A stretch of 64,000 nucleotides of DNA. Origin: Microbacterium azadirachtae. GTDB lineage: Bacteria > Actinomycetota > Actinomycetes > Actinomycetales > Microbacteriaceae. The notes below the pieces were generated by a model. The model was not told where the DNA came from. It saw only the letters and a program-made list of their open reading frames with translations, and ran no database searches. A program made the position numbers and the translations under genes. Shown piece after piece: positions 1 through 9,507 of the stretch (position 1 is the first letter of the stretch; each line of letters begins with the position of its first letter). The stretch spans positions 1 through 64,000 of the forward strand of contig NZ_JYIT01000084.1 in the NCBI RefSeq assembly GCF_000956545.1. Reading direction: 5' to 3'.

Positions 1-82
1 CTGCACTCCGCCGGCGCCCGCGCCGTAGAACATCAGCGGCCCGGCCGCCTCGGCCTCCACGAACACGGCGTTGTTGCCGCCG
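1..82. repeat. 82-bp inverted copy of part of hom (probable assembly foldback)
   Basis: Positions 1-82 are the exact reverse complement of 4828-4909, inside the homoserine dehydrogenase gene. Identity stops at base 83, where the reading frame of the LmeA-like gene begins. A perfect, coding-internal, inverted duplicate at the very edge of the sequence is best explained as a contig-end artefact (chimeric or foldback read) rather than as biology. Confidence 0.85.
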
Positions 83-83
83 G

Positions 84-833
84 GCGCGCTGGCCGTGGGT
101 GCTCGGCGTCGTGCTGGTCGTGCTCGCCGGGATCGTGGTCGGCGGCGAGTTCGTCGCGCGCGCCGTGGTCGCCCAGCAGATCCGCTCCCAGGTGATCACG
201 GCCCTGAAGCTCCCGGCGGACCAGCAGCTCGACGTCGCCGTCGGCGGGATCGTGCTGCCGCAGCTCGTCGCCGGACGCCTGGACGACGTCCATCTGTCGA
301 CGAAGAGCGTCGCGATCGGGCCGATCACGAGCGCGGTCGACGTCGACGCGACGGGCGTGCCGATCCGTGGCGGCGCCCTCGGCAGCGCCACCGGCACCTT
401 CCGCATCACGGCCGATCAGCTCGAGGCGGCGGTCAAGGCTGCTGCGGGCGCGTCGACGCCGATCGAGTCGGTGACCATCGACGGCGCCGGGGTGAAGGCC
501 GCGGGCACGGTGTCGCTGTTCGGTGCGAGCGTGCCCCTCGCCCTCGCGCTCACTCCGGGGGCGGAGAACGGCGAGCTCACCTTCACGCCGACCTCGGCGT
601 CGATCGGAGCGCTCACCGTCGACCCCGACACGGTCGCCTCGTCCCCGTTCGGCGCGGCGCTCAAGCCGCTCTTCGCGACGCAGAAGGTCTGCATCGCAGA
701 CCGGCTCCCCGCCGGCGTGCACCTGGGCGGGCTGCGGGTGAAGGACGGGGAGCTGATCGCCACCTTCACCGCGGACAGCGCGATCACGACGGATCCTGCG
801 CTGCTCGAGAACGGCACCTGCCCGGCGTCCTGA
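84..833 (+). CDS. LmeA-like phospholipid-binding protein (DUF2993), 5' end missing
   Basis: A membrane-anchored protein of about 249 visible residues. It opens with a hydrophobic helix (LGVVLVVLAGIVVGG) followed by an extracytoplasmic domain of the DUF2993/LmeA type, a family that in mycobacteria binds phospholipid and supports lipomannan maturation. A GTG at 99 could be taken as a start, but the frame runs upstream as A-R-W-P-W into the foreign 82-bp segment, so the real start codon was lost at the junction near base 83. It ends one base before the convergent BrkB-family gene. Family assignment is by overall pattern; the exact ligand is unknown. Confidence 0.7.
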   Translation, partial: ARWPWVLGVVLVVLAGIVVGGEFVARAVVAQQIRSQVITALKLPADQQLDVAVGGIVLPQLVAGRLDDVHLSTKSVAIGPITSAVDVDATGVPIRGGALGSATGTFRITADQLEAAVKAAAGASTPIESVTIDGAGVKAAGTVSLFGASVPLALALTPGAENGELTFTPTSASIGALTVDPDTVASSPFGAALKPLFATQKVCIADRLPAGVHLGGLRVKDGELIATFTADSAITTDPALLENGTCPAS

Positions 834-834
834 G

Positions 835-1878
835 TCAGCGAGTCCCGCCCCGCTCCGCCTTCAGGGCCTCGCGCGCGGCGTCGCGTTCGGCCGTGGTCGC
901 GGCCAGCAGACGCTCTGCCCGGTCCAGTCGACGCTCCGCGAACGAGCGCGGCTGTCCCGAGGTGCGATCCTCGCCGTCCTCCACACCGGTGATGATCCAG
1001 GCGCCCGCCAGCAGGACGACCTGCGAGGAGAGGTTGAGCCACAGCAGCAGCGCGATGAGCGCGGCGAAGGAGGCGAGCAGCGGATTCGCGGAGGCGCTGC
1101 GGACGAACAGCGTCGACAGCTGCTGCAGCACGAGCAGGCCGGCGCCGCCGATCGCGGCGCCCGCCCACAGGGTCCTCGCATCGGCGCGCACCCCGGAGAG
1201 CACGGCGAAGACCGACGCCACGAGCGCGGTGTCGAGGGCGAAGACGACGACCAGCGACACGATCCGCTCCGTCCATGCCGCGGCGACCGCATGCTCGGCG
1301 CCCAGGAGGACGGCGATCCGGTCGATGCCGAACGAGCCGATCACCGTCGCCGCGGCCGAGAGCGCGAAGCCGACGCCGATCCCGGCGGCGAGTCCGAGGT
1401 TGCGCAGGATCACCCAGTACCACTGCACGTCGTCGGCCAGGCGGCCGGCGAGGGTGCGCAGCGCGATGCGCAGCGACCCGATCGCGCCGAGAGCCGCCCC
1501 GATGAGGCCGACGAGCGAGGCGGCGCCCGCGATCGAGAGGCCCGTCGGCGCCGCGATGGTCGTGGGGTCGATGAGCCCGTCGGATCCGATCAGCCCGGGC
1601 ACGGCGGCGTCGACGGCCCGGATGAGCGCGGCGAGCGCCTGCCTGTTGCCGGACAGCCAGAGCCCCGCGACGGAGAAGCCCAGCAGCACCGCGGCGAAGA
1701 CGCTGAACAGCGCGCGGTAGGTGATGCCGTCCGCCAGGGCGGGGCCGTGCTTCTCCGCGTACAGCAGCCAGGTGCGCACCGCCCGCCAGCGCAGCACGCG
1801 TGCCAGCATCGCGTCGATCCGCTTCTGGATCCGCGTCTTCTCTGCCGGTGCGTGCTCGGAGTCGGTGCGGGTGCCCAT
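835..1878 (-). CDS. YihY/virulence factor BrkB family membrane protein
   Basis: Integral membrane protein of 347 residues. After a charged N-terminus it has about six hydrophobic segments with the family's features: the early YAEKHGPALADGITYRALFS stretch and later Gly/Ala-rich helices. A charged tail follows. BrkB/YihY proteins were once called ribonuclease BN; their transport or structural role is not settled. I chose the ATG at 1878 because an upstream extension would be Arg/Pro-rich and unlike the family. It is convergent with the LmeA-like gene (stops one base apart). No partner gene suggests a specific job. Confidence 0.8.
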   Translation of the reverse strand: MGTRTDSEHAPAEKTRIQKRIDAMLARVLRWRAVRTWLLYAEKHGPALADGITYRALFSVFAAVLLGFSVAGLWLSGNRQALAALIRAVDAAVPGLIGSDGLIDPTTIAAPTGLSIAGAASLVGLIGAALGAIGSLRIALRTLAGRLADDVQWYWVILRNLGLAAGIGVGFALSAAATVIGSFGIDRIAVLLGAEHAVAAAWTERIVSLVVVFALDTALVASVFAVLSGVRADARTLWAGAAIGGAGLLVLQQLSTLFVRSASANPLLASFAALIALLLWLNLSSQVVLLAGAWIITGVEDGEDRTSGQPRSFAERRLDRAERLLAATTAERDAAREALKAERGGTR

Positions 1879-1990
1879 GCGTCGAGCGTAGCGAGAGGGG
1901 TGGGTGAGGTCGGCGCCCCTTGACGCGGGGTAGGGGGGATGGGGTAGTGACCGGCGCCGACGGCGGCGGACCGTCACGTTCGGTGCATGC

Positions 1991-2389
1991 TCACGTCTCC
2001 GTCGCGACGACCTCGGCCTTGAACCCCTCGCTGTTCTCCAGCCAGCCCGCGTAGTGGTCGGGTCCGCCCGCGTGGGGGTACCGATCGTCGTACAGCGCGT
2101 TCCAGCCGTGCTCCGGCGCCTCGGCCATCAGGCGGTCGACGTCGCTCCTCGACCCGCCGTGGAAGGCGAGGTGGTTGAGGCCGGGAAGCCTGCGGTCATG
2201 CCTTTCGCCGCGCAGTCCGGGGGGCACGCAGACGGTGAGATAGGAGTCATCCGCCCGCCAGGAGCTTCCGTCCTCCCAGGCGGCGTCGAGCGTGAAGCCC
2301 AGGCGGTCCAGGAGCCAGGACCACTCGGACCGCGCGCGATCCAGATCCGCGACCCACAGCTCGACATGATGGAATCCGCGCACGATCAC
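1991..2389 (-). CDS. VOC (glyoxalase/bleomycin resistance-like) family protein
   Basis: Small protein of 132 residues starting at a GTG (M-I-V-R-G-F-H-H-V-E-L-W-V). The FHHVELWVADLDRARSEW opening, the NHLAFHGG middle and the C-terminal GWLENSEGFKAEVV are the beta-alpha-beta-beta-beta halves of the vicinal oxygen chelate fold. His in FHHVEL, His in NHLAFH and Glu in FKAEVV are placed as metal ligands. Substrate cannot be told from sequence. It diverges from lysA. Confidence 0.75.
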   Translation of the reverse strand: MIVRGFHHVELWVADLDRARSEWSWLLDRLGFTLDAAWEDGSSWRADDSYLTVCVPPGLRGERHDRRLPGLNHLAFHGGSRSDVDRLMAEAPEHGWNALYDDRYPHAGGPDHYAGWLENSEGFKAEVVATET

Positions 2390-2451
2390 ATCCAAGCAGG
2401 TCGGGTGCCGCGCGGCCGTCACACCCGTCGGGTCGGGGCAGTGCGGTGCTC

Positions 2452-2457
2452 TAGAAT
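2452..2457 (+). promoter_or_regulatory. candidate -10 box for lysA-hom-thrB
   Basis: TAGAAT lies 65 bases before the lysA start in otherwise GC-rich DNA; no good -35 is visible. Two small hairpins (GGCCC-gctct-GGGCC and CTCG-aaac-CCGAG) lie in the implied 5' leader. Confidence 0.35.
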
Positions 2458-2522
2458 TCTCAGAACCCGGCCCGCTCTGGGCCGCGCTCGAAACCCGAGT
2501 CCCACACGACGATTGGTGCCCT

Positions 2523-3971
2523 GTGCTTTCCGCATCGCCCGACGACGCGCTCGCTCCGGCCTGGCTGGAAATCCCGGCCGATCCGAACGGACTCGCCCCG
2601 GGGGTGTGGCCCGCGTCCGCGCGCCGCGACGCAGACGGAGAGCTCGAGCTCGGCGGCGTGGGCGTCGCCGAACTGCGTGCACGATTCGGCACGCCGCTGT
2701 ACGTGCTCGACGAGGCGGAGGTGCGCGCCCATGCGGCCCGCATCCGGAGCGCCTTCCACGACGCGGCCGCCGCGCACGGAACCAAGGCGCGTGTCTACTA
2801 CGCCGGCAAGGCGTTCCTCAGCACCGAGGTCGCCCGGTGGGTGACGCAGGAGGGGCTCCGCGTCGACGTCTGCAGCGGTGGCGAGCTCGAGATCGCGCTC
2901 GCGGCCGGCGTCAAGCCGTCGCGGATCGGCTTCCACGGCAACAACAAGAGCGTCGCAGAGCTCGAGCGCGCTGTCGCGGTCGGCGTCGGCACGATCATCC
3001 TCGACTCGGCGATCGAGATCGAGCGCCTCGGCGCGATCGCCGAGCGCCGTGGCGCGGTGCAGCGCGTGCTGCTGCGCGTGAACAGCGGCGTGCACGCCGA
3101 GACCCACGACTTCCTCGCCACCGCGCACGAGGACCAGAAGTTCGGGACGCCGCTGGAGGCCGCGCCCGCGCTCGTCGAGCGGATCCGCGAGATCCCCAGC
3201 CTGAAGCTGCGGGGTCTGCACTGCCACATCGGCTCGCAGATCTTCGGATCCCGCGGCTTCGCCGAGTCGGCCTCTCGCATGATCGAACTGCACGCGGCGC
3301 TGCGCGAGGGCGGTGAGCTCCCGATGCTCAACCTCGGCGGCGGCTTCGGCATCGCTTACACGTCCGCCGATGACCCGACGCCCATCGAGGAGCTCGCGGA
3401 CTCGATCGTCGACGCCGTCGCGCGCGAGTGCGAGGTGCGGGGCATCCCGATCCCGATCCTCGCCTTCGAGCCCGGCCGTGCGGTCGTGGGCCAGGCCGGC
3501 GTCACCCTGTACGAGGTCGGCACCACCAAGGAGGTGTCCCTCGGTGATCGGGGTGAGCGCCTCTACGTGAGCGTCGACGGCGGGATGAGCGACAACGCCC
3601 GTCCCGCCCTGTACGGATCCCAGTACTCGGCGCGCATCGCGTCGCGCGAGGGCACGGGCGCCCCCGTGCTGGCGCGCGTCGTGGGCTCGCACTGCGAATC
3701 CGGGGATGTCGTCGTCGACCACGAGTACCTCCCCTCCGACGTCACCCCGGGCGACCTGCTCGCGGTGCCGGCGACCGGCGCCTACTGCCACGCGCTGTCC
3801 AGCAACTACAACCACACCCCGCGCCCCGCGGTCGTCGCCGTCCGCGACGGCCAGGCGCGGGTGATCGTGCGGGGGGAGACCCTCGCCGACCTCCTCTCCC
3901 GGGACGCCGGCATCGCCGCCCCCGGGACCTCGGAGCGCACCGGTGCCCGCACCGGAGAAGGAGAAGCATGA
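2523..3971 (+). CDS. lysA: diaminopimelate decarboxylase
   Basis: Decarboxylates meso-diaminopimelate to L-lysine, the last step of lysine synthesis, using PLP. The 482-residue protein has the fold-III PLP enzyme signatures: YYAGKAF with the Schiff-base Lys near residue 96, HCHIGSQ, GGGFGIAY for phosphate binding and EPGRAVV. Length is normal for actinobacterial LysA with its short N-terminal extension. The start is GTG. The stop overlaps the hom start by four bases (ATGA), so lysA-hom-thrB form one coupled operon in which lysine and threonine formation from aspartate semialdehyde are co-expressed. Confidence 0.95.
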   Translation: MLSASPDDALAPAWLEIPADPNGLAPGVWPASARRDADGELELGGVGVAELRARFGTPLYVLDEAEVRAHAARIRSAFHDAAAAHGTKARVYYAGKAFLSTEVARWVTQEGLRVDVCSGGELEIALAAGVKPSRIGFHGNNKSVAELERAVAVGVGTIILDSAIEIERLGAIAERRGAVQRVLLRVNSGVHAETHDFLATAHEDQKFGTPLEAAPALVERIREIPSLKLRGLHCHIGSQIFGSRGFAESASRMIELHAALREGGELPMLNLGGGFGIAYTSADDPTPIEELADSIVDAVARECEVRGIPIPILAFEPGRAVVGQAGVTLYEVGTTKEVSLGDRGERLYVSVDGGMSDNARPALYGSQYSARIASREGTGAPVLARVVGSHCESGDVVVDHEYLPSDVTPGDLLAVPATGAYCHALSSNYNHTPRPAVVAVRDGQARVIVRGETLADLLSRDAGIAAPGTSERTGARTGEGEA

Positions 3972-5287
3972 CGGAACTCGACGGCCACCGCCGCACCCTC
4001 CGCGTCGCCCTGCTCGGGGCCGGATCCGTGGGGTCGCAGGTCGCGCGCCTGCTGCTCGCGCACGGCGCCGACCTCTCCGAGCGCAGCGGCGCGACGCTCG
4101 AGCTCGCGGGGATCCTGGTCCGCGACGTGAACGCGCCGCGCGACGCGGAGCTGCCGCGCGAACTGCTCACCACCGACGCCGAGGCGCTGATCCTCGGCGC
4201 CGACATCGTGATCGAGCTCATGGGCGGCATCGAGCCGGCGCGCGGCTACGTGCTGCAGGCGCTGCGCAGCGGCGCCGACGTCGTCACCGGCAACAAGGCG
4301 CTGCTCGCGACGCACGGCGCGGAGATCTTCGAGGCCGCCGATCAGGTGGGCGCCTCCGTGTCGTACGAGGCCGCCGTCGCCGCCGCGATCCCGATCATCC
4401 GGCCGCTGCGCGACTCGCTCGCCGGCGACCGGATCGAGCGGATCTTCGGCATCGTCAACGGCAGCACGAACTTCATCCTCGACTCCATGGACCGTCAGGG
4501 GCTGAGCGCCGAGGAGGCGCAGCGGATCGCCACCGACCTGGGCTACCTCGAGGCGGATCCGACCCTGGACCTCGAGGGCTTCGACGCGGCGCAGAAGGCC
4601 GCGATCCTCGCGAGCCTGGCCTTCCACACCCAGGTCTCGATCGACGACGTGCACCGCGAGGGCATCTCGTCGGTCACCGCTGACATGATCGAGGACGCCC
4701 GTCGCGCGGGCTACGTGATCAAGCTGCTCGCCGTGTGCGAGCGCCTCTCCGAGCCCGCCGGCGACGCCGTCTCGGTGCGCGTGTACCCGGCGCTGATCGA
4801 CCGCGACCACCCCCTGGCCAGCGTGCACGGCGGCAACAACGCCGTGTTCGTGGAGGCCGAGGCGGCCGGGCCGCTGATGTTCTACGGCGCGGGCGCCGGC
4901 GGAGTGCAGACGGCGTCGGCCGTGCTCGGCGACGTCGTCTCCGCCGCGCGTCGCCACATCGCCGGCGGCGTCGGCGTGGGGGAGTCCGCGCGGCAGAGCC
5001 TGCCGATCGCGCCGTTCGGGCACATCACGACCCGCTACCAGATCACGATCGAGGTCGCCGACGTCACGGGCGTGCTCGCGACCGTCGCCGGGATCCTCAG
5101 CGACCACGGCGTCTCGATCGCCACCGCCCTGCAGACGGTGGAGGGCGGCGAGGACAGCAAGACCGCCCGCCTCGTCATCGGCACGCACCGCGCGACCGAG
5201 CAGGCCCTCAGCGACACCGTCGCCCGCCTGGCCGACAGCGCGGCCGTCACCCGCGTGGTGTCGGTCCTGCGCGTCGAGGGGGAGTGA
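3968..5287 (+). CDS. hom: homoserine dehydrogenase
   Basis: Reduces aspartate semialdehyde to homoserine with NAD(P)H, feeding threonine and methionine. The 439-residue protein has an N-terminal Rossmann domain (GAGSVG at residues 17-22), the central catalytic region (VTGNKALLA, NGSTNFIL, GYLEADPTLDLEGFDAAQK with the usual Asp and Lys) and a C-terminal ACT domain from about residue 345, the usual seat of threonine feedback inhibition. It overlaps lysA by four bases and is followed one base later by thrB. A piece of it (4828-4909) is repeated in inverted form at bases 1-82. Confidence 0.96.
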   Translation: MTELDGHRRTLRVALLGAGSVGSQVARLLLAHGADLSERSGATLELAGILVRDVNAPRDAELPRELLTTDAEALILGADIVIELMGGIEPARGYVLQALRSGADVVTGNKALLATHGAEIFEAADQVGASVSYEAAVAAAIPIIRPLRDSLAGDRIERIFGIVNGSTNFILDSMDRQGLSAEEAQRIATDLGYLEADPTLDLEGFDAAQKAAILASLAFHTQVSIDDVHREGISSVTADMIEDARRAGYVIKLLAVCERLSEPAGDAVSVRVYPALIDRDHPLASVHGGNNAVFVEAEAAGPLMFYGAGAGGVQTASAVLGDVVSAARRHIAGGVGVGESARQSLPIAPFGHITTRYQITIEVADVTGVLATVAGILSDHGVSIATALQTVEGGEDSKTARLVIGTHRATEQALSDTVARLADSAAVTRVVSVLRVEGE

Positions 5288-5288
5288 C

Positions 5289-6242
5289 GTGAGCGCTGCC
5301 GCACCGATGCCGGGGCGCACCGTCGAGGTGCGCGTCCCCGCCACCAGCGCCAACCTCGGCCCTGGGTTCGACACCCTCGGCCTGGCCCTGAGCATGTACG
5401 ACGAGCTGGAGGTCACCGCGCTCGAGCCGGGGACCTATGAGATCGAGGTCTCCGGATCCGGTGCCGAGGAGATCGCGCGCGACCCGTCGAACCTCGTCGT
5501 CCGCTCCATCGCCCACGTGTTCGCCGACGCCGGCATCGCGATGCCGGGCATCCGCCTCGTCGCGCGCAACGGGGTGCCGCATGGCCGGGGGCTCGGCTCC
5601 TCCGGGGCCGCCGTGGCCGCGGGCGTCCTCGCGGCCAAGGGCCTGCTCGAGGGGATCGTCGAGCTCGACGACGAGGCGCTGCTGCGCCTGGCGACCGAGC
5701 TCGAGGGGCATCCCGACAACGTCGCGCCCGCACTGTTCGGCGGACTCACGATCGCCTGGACGGGGGAGCGCGGCCCGCAGCACAAGAAGCTGCTGGTGCA
5801 CCGCGGAGTCTCGCCCCTCGTGCTCGTGCCCGGATACACGATGTCGACCAAGGCGGCGCGCAGCCTGCAGCCGCAGCACGTGCCGAGCGAGGACGCGGTG
5901 TTCAACGTCTCGCGGTCGGCGCTGTTGATCGCCGCGCTCACGCAGAGCCCCGACGTGCTGCTGGACGCCACGGACGACCGGCTGCATCAGGACTACCGTG
6001 CACCCGCCATGCCCGAGACGAACCGCCTCGTGCGCGCACTGCGGGCGGAGGGCTTCGCGGCCGTCGTCTCGGGCGCCGGGCCGAGCGTCCTCGTGCTCTG
6101 CGACGGCCCGGGAAGCCGTCTCGACGCGGTCCGCATCGCGGAGACGGCGACGGACACTCCGTGGATCCCGCAGATGGTCGCCGTCGATGTGCGAGGTGGT
6201 ACAGTGAGGGAACGAGCGGAGGGTTCTTCGTCACAATCGTGA
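5289..6242 (+). CDS. thrB: homoserine kinase
   Basis: Phosphorylates homoserine with ATP, the penultimate step to threonine. A GHMP kinase of 317 residues: PATSANLGPGFDTLG near the N-terminus, the ATP-binding glycine/serine loop PHGRGLGSSGAA near residue 100, and the C-terminal GAGPSVLVL motif. GTG start one base after hom. Threonine synthase is not in the cluster, so thrC must lie elsewhere, as in hom-thrB operons of corynebacteria. Confidence 0.95.
   Translation: MSAAAPMPGRTVEVRVPATSANLGPGFDTLGLALSMYDELEVTALEPGTYEIEVSGSGAEEIARDPSNLVVRSIAHVFADAGIAMPGIRLVARNGVPHGRGLGSSGAAVAAGVLAAKGLLEGIVELDDEALLRLATELEGHPDNVAPALFGGLTIAWTGERGPQHKKLLVHRGVSPLVLVPGYTMSTKAARSLQPQHVPSEDAVFNVSRSALLIAALTQSPDVLLDATDDRLHQDYRAPAMPETNRLVRALRAEGFAAVVSGAGPSVLVLCDGPGSRLDAVRIAETATDTPWIPQMVAVDVRGGTVRERAEGSSSQS
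6200..6205 (+). promoter_or_regulatory. possible -10 box of rho, inside the end of thrB
   Basis: TACAGT followed by an A/G-rich stretch sits near the thrB end and would give rho a leader of about 230 bases. No -35 is clear. The 197 bases from thrB to rho contain no other convincing signal. Confidence 0.25.
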
Positions 6243-6439
6243 TCCCGGCCCGCGACGCACTTCCTGCGTCAGCCGCACAGCATCCGAAACCGCACCGCGA
6301 GCCGGTCACCGAGCTCGTCGAGAGCGTGTTCTCCGGGTGGCATGCAGGGGACAGCCTGTTCTCGGCATGATCGTGCGGTCGCGCCCCGGCAATCTGCCGT
6401 GTGCGCGTCGAACACCCACGTCTTACAAGAGGAGTACTC

Positions 6440-8374
6440 GTGGAGACCATCTCCGAGACCCAGATCGACAGCTCGGCTCCGGCCGGCGACGCGTCCGCCG
6501 AGGACGCCCCGAAGGCGCCGCGCAAGCGCGCCCCGCGCCGAGCGACCACCGCGAGCGCGGCCAAGGCGGCCGAGGCCGGCGACACCGTCGTCGCAGCCCC
6601 CGCCGCCGAGGCCCCCGCCGCTGAGGCCGCTCCGGCCGAGGAGGCGCCGAAGGCCAAGGCCCCGCGTCGCAGCCGTGCGAAGAAGATCGAGGAGGCTCCG
6701 GCCGAGACCGCGTCCGCCGACGCTCCCGCCGCGGACGCCCCTGCCGCCGAGGCTGCTCCCTCCGAGGACGCGCCGAAGGCCAAGGCCCCGCGTCGCAGCC
6801 GTGCGAAGAAGACCGAGGACGCTCCGGCAGAGACGGCCGACGCCGCTCCCGCCGAGGCGCTGGCCGAGTCCGCCCCGAAGGACGCGCCGGCTGACGCCGC
6901 GGCGTCCGACCAGGCGTCCGAGGCGCCCGCCGAGACCGGCGAGGAGCAGACCGGCCGCAGCCGCAGCCGCTCGCGCTCGCGCAGCCGCAACCGCAACGGC
7001 GGTCAGGACGGCCAGGGCAACGGCGGCCAGAACAACGGCGGCCAGAACCAGAACCAGAACCAGAACGGTCGCGGCGGTGCTCCCGCCGACGCCGACGAGG
7101 ACGGCGGCAGCAGCCGCAGCCGGCAGCGCAACAAGCGCCGGGGCGGCGGCAACCAGAACGTCGACGAGTTCGAGACCGAGATCGGCGAGGACGACGTCCT
7201 GATCCCGATCGCAGGCATCCTGGACGTGCTCGACAACTACGCGTTCGTGCGCACCACCGGATACCTCTCCGGCCCCAGCGACGTGTACGTGTCGCTCGGC
7301 CAGGTGAAGAAGTACAACCTGCGCAAGGGCGACGCGGTCGTCGGCGCGATCAAGCAGCCCCGCGAGGGAGAGCAGCAGGGCCGCCAGAAGTACAACGCCC
7401 TGGTCAAGGTCGACTCGATCAACGGCCTGAGCACGGAGGACGCGGCCGCCCGCGTCGAGTTCTCCGCCCTCACCCCGCTGTACCCGCAGGAGCGCCTGCG
7501 CCTGGAGACGGCGCCGGAGAAGCTCACGCAGCGCATCATCGACCTGGTCGCCCCGATCGGCAAGGGCCAGCGCGGTCTCATCGTCGCGCCCCCGAAGGCC
7601 GGCAAGACGATCGTCCTGCAGCAGATCGCCAACGCGATCGCGCAGAACAACCCCGAGGTGCACCTCATGGTCGTGCTCGTCGACGAGCGCCCCGAAGAGG
7701 TCACCGACATGCAGCGCACCGTGAAGGGCGAGGTCATCGCCTCGACCTTCGACCGCCCGGCGGAGGACCACACCACGGTCGCCGAGCTCGCGATCGAGCG
7801 CGCCAAGCGCCTCGTCGAGCTGGGCCGCGACGTGGTCGTGCTGCTCGACTCGATCACCCGTCTGGGGCGTGCGTACAACATCGCGGCGCCGGCCTCGGGC
7901 CGTGTGCTCACCGGCGGTGTGGACGCCTCGGCGCTGTATCCGCCCAAGCGCTTCTTCGGCGCGGCGCGCAACATCGAGAACGGCGGATCCCTCACGATCC
8001 TCGCCACCGCTCTCGTCGAGACCGGATCCAAGATGGACGAGGTCATCTTCGAGGAGTTCAAGGGCACCGGCAACAGCGAGCTGCGCCTGTCGCGCGCCCT
8101 CGCCGACAAGCGGATCTTCCCGGCCGTCGACGTCAACGCGTCCTCGACCCGCCGCGAGGAGATGCTGCTGAGCCCCGACGAGGTCAAGATCACCTGGAAG
8201 CTGCGCCGCGCCCTCGCCGGGCTCGACCCGCAGCAGGCCCTCGAGGTCGTCCTCGGCAAGCTCAAGGAGACCGAGTCGAACGTCGAGTTCCTGCTGCAGA
8301 TGCAGAACGCGCAGCTGGGCAAGCCGGCCTCCGGCACGGGCCACAGCCACGCGTCCGAGAACAGCATCCGCTGA
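6440..8374 (+). CDS. rho: transcription termination factor Rho
   Basis: Hexameric RNA helicase that ends transcription at untranslated RNA. 644 residues, longer than the roughly 420 of E. coli Rho because of an N-terminal region of about 240 residues rich in Ala/Pro/Glu/Lys and then Arg, Ser, Asn, Gln and Gly. The conserved part follows: RNA-binding fold ([24 protein letters not shown]), Walker A APPKAGKT near residue 385, and the Walker B/Q-loop region [19 protein letters not shown] start at 6440 with AGAGGAG just upstream. The N-terminal region contains a 43-bp exact in-frame direct repeat (see separate entry). Confidence 0.95.
   Translation: METISETQIDSSAPAGDASAEDAPKAPRKRAPRRATTASAAKAAEAGDTVVAAPAAEAPAAEAAPAEEAPKAKAPRRSRAKKIEEAPAETASADAPAADAPAAEAAPSEDAPKAKAPRRSRAKKTEDAPAETADAAPAEALAESAPKDAPADAAASDQASEAPAETGEEQTGRSRSRSRSRSRNRNGGQDGQGNGGQNNGGQNQNQNQNGRGGAPADADEDGGSSRSRQRNKRRGGGNQNVDEFETEIGEDDVLIPIAGILDVLDNYAFVRTTGYLSGPSDVYVSLGQVKKYNLRKGDAVVGAIKQPREGEQQGRQKYNALVKVDSINGLSTEDAAARVEFSALTPLYPQERLRLETAPEKLTQRIIDLVAPIGKGQRGLIVAPPKAGKTIVLQQIANAIAQNNPEVHLMVVLVDERPEEVTDMQRTVKGEVIASTFDRPAEDHTTVAELAIERAKRLVELGRDVVVLLDSITRLGRAYNIAAPASGRVLTGGVDASALYPPKRFFGAARNIENGGSLTILATALVETGSKMDEVIFEEFKGTGNSELRLSRALADKRIFPAVDVNASSTRREEMLLSPDEVKITWKLRRALAGLDPQQALEVVLGKLKETESNVEFLLQMQNAQLGKPASGTGHSHASENSIR
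6644..6812 (+). repeat. 43-bp direct repeat inside rho
   Basis: 6644-6686 and 6770-6812 are identical, 126 bases apart (42 codons), and encode [14 protein letters not shown] twice in the basic/acidic low-complexity N-terminal part of Rho. It looks like an in-frame internal duplication. Confidence 0.85.
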
Positions 8375-8415
8375 CCCGCGTCCGCGGATCAGTCATCGTC
8401 CGGGATCCGGTCGTC

Positions 8416-9495
8416 ATGTTCGAACAGGTCGAGGCGCTGCGCGACGAGCACCGCAGGGTGGAGAAGGAGCTCTCCGACCCTGAGGTGCACGCCGACGCGG
8501 CGCGGGCGAAGCGCGTCAACCGGCGCTACGCCGAGCTCAGCCGCATCGTGAAGGCGCATGACGACTGGATCGCCGCCGGCGAGGATCTCGAGACGGCGCG
8601 CGAGTTCGCCCGCGAGGACGAGTCGATCGCGGCGGAGATCCCCGGCATGGAGGATCACCTGCAGCAGGCGCAGGAACGACTGCGGCGCCTGCTGATCCCC
8701 CGCGACCCCGACGACGCCCGTGACGTGATCATGGAGATCAAGGCGGGGGAGGGCGGCGCCGAGTCCGCGCTCTTCGCAGCCGATCTGCTGCGCATGTACG
8801 TGCAGTACGCCGCGTCGAAGGGGTGGAAGACCGAGCTCCTGGAGCGCACCGAGTCCGACCTCGGCGGCTACAAGGACGTCCAGGTCGCGATCAAGGGTTC
8901 CTCCACGGATCCGTCCCAGGGCGTCTGGGCGCACCTCAAGTACGAGGGCGGCGTCCACCGCGTGCAGCGCGTGCCGGCGACGGAGTCGCAGGGGCGGATC
9001 CACACGTCCACGACCGGGGTGCTGGTGTTCCCCGAGGTGGACGAGCCCGACGAGATCGCGATCAACCAGAACGACCTCAAGATCGACGTGTTCCGCTCCT
9101 CGGGACCGGGCGGTCAGTCGGTCAACACGACCGACTCCGCCGTGCGCATCACGCACGTCCCGAGCGGGATCGTGGTGTCGATGCAGAACGAGAAGTCGCA
9201 GCTGCAGAACCGCGAGGCGGCGATGCGCGTGCTGCGCGCCCGTCTGCTCGCGAAGCAGCAGGAGGTGCTCGACGCCGCCGCGAGCGACGCCCGGCGCTCG
9301 CAGATCCGCGGCATGGACCGCTCGGAGCGGATCCGCACCTACAACTTCCCGGAGAACCGCATCGCGGATCACCGCACCGGCTTCAAGGCCTACAACCTCG
9401 ACCAGGTGATGGACGGCGCGCTCGAGCCGATCATCGAGTCCGCGATCCACGCGGACGAGGAGGCGCGCCTCGCCGCCCTCGGCAGCGAGGACTGA
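8416..9495 (+). CDS. prfA: peptide chain release factor 1
   Basis: Recognises UAA and UAG stop codons and triggers peptide release on the ribosome. 359 residues with the usual order: N-terminal coiled domain, codon-recognition domain, [15 protein letters not shown] with the catalytic GGQ near residue 232, and the C-terminal [16 protein letters not shown] block. It follows rho closely, as in many actinobacteria. Its usual downstream partner prmC, which methylates the GGQ glutamine, is here 6.2 kb away. Confidence 0.96.
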   Translation: MFEQVEALRDEHRRVEKELSDPEVHADAARAKRVNRRYAELSRIVKAHDDWIAAGEDLETAREFAREDESIAAEIPGMEDHLQQAQERLRRLLIPRDPDDARDVIMEIKAGEGGAESALFAADLLRMYVQYAASKGWKTELLERTESDLGGYKDVQVAIKGSSTDPSQGVWAHLKYEGGVHRVQRVPATESQGRIHTSTTGVLVFPEVDEPDEIAINQNDLKIDVFRSSGPGGQSVNTTDSAVRITHVPSGIVVSMQNEKSQLQNREAAMRVLRARLLAKQQEVLDAAASDARRSQIRGMDRSERIRTYNFPENRIADHRTGFKAYNLDQVMDGALEPIIESAIHADEEARLAALGSED

Positions 9496-9507
9496 CCGCG
9501 CTCCTCA

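Noticed and set aside
2390..2522. Lysine riboswitch or tRNA gene before lysA
   Set aside because: The 133 bases contain only two small hairpins and a possible -10 box; no lysine-riboswitch core or cloverleaf could be folded.
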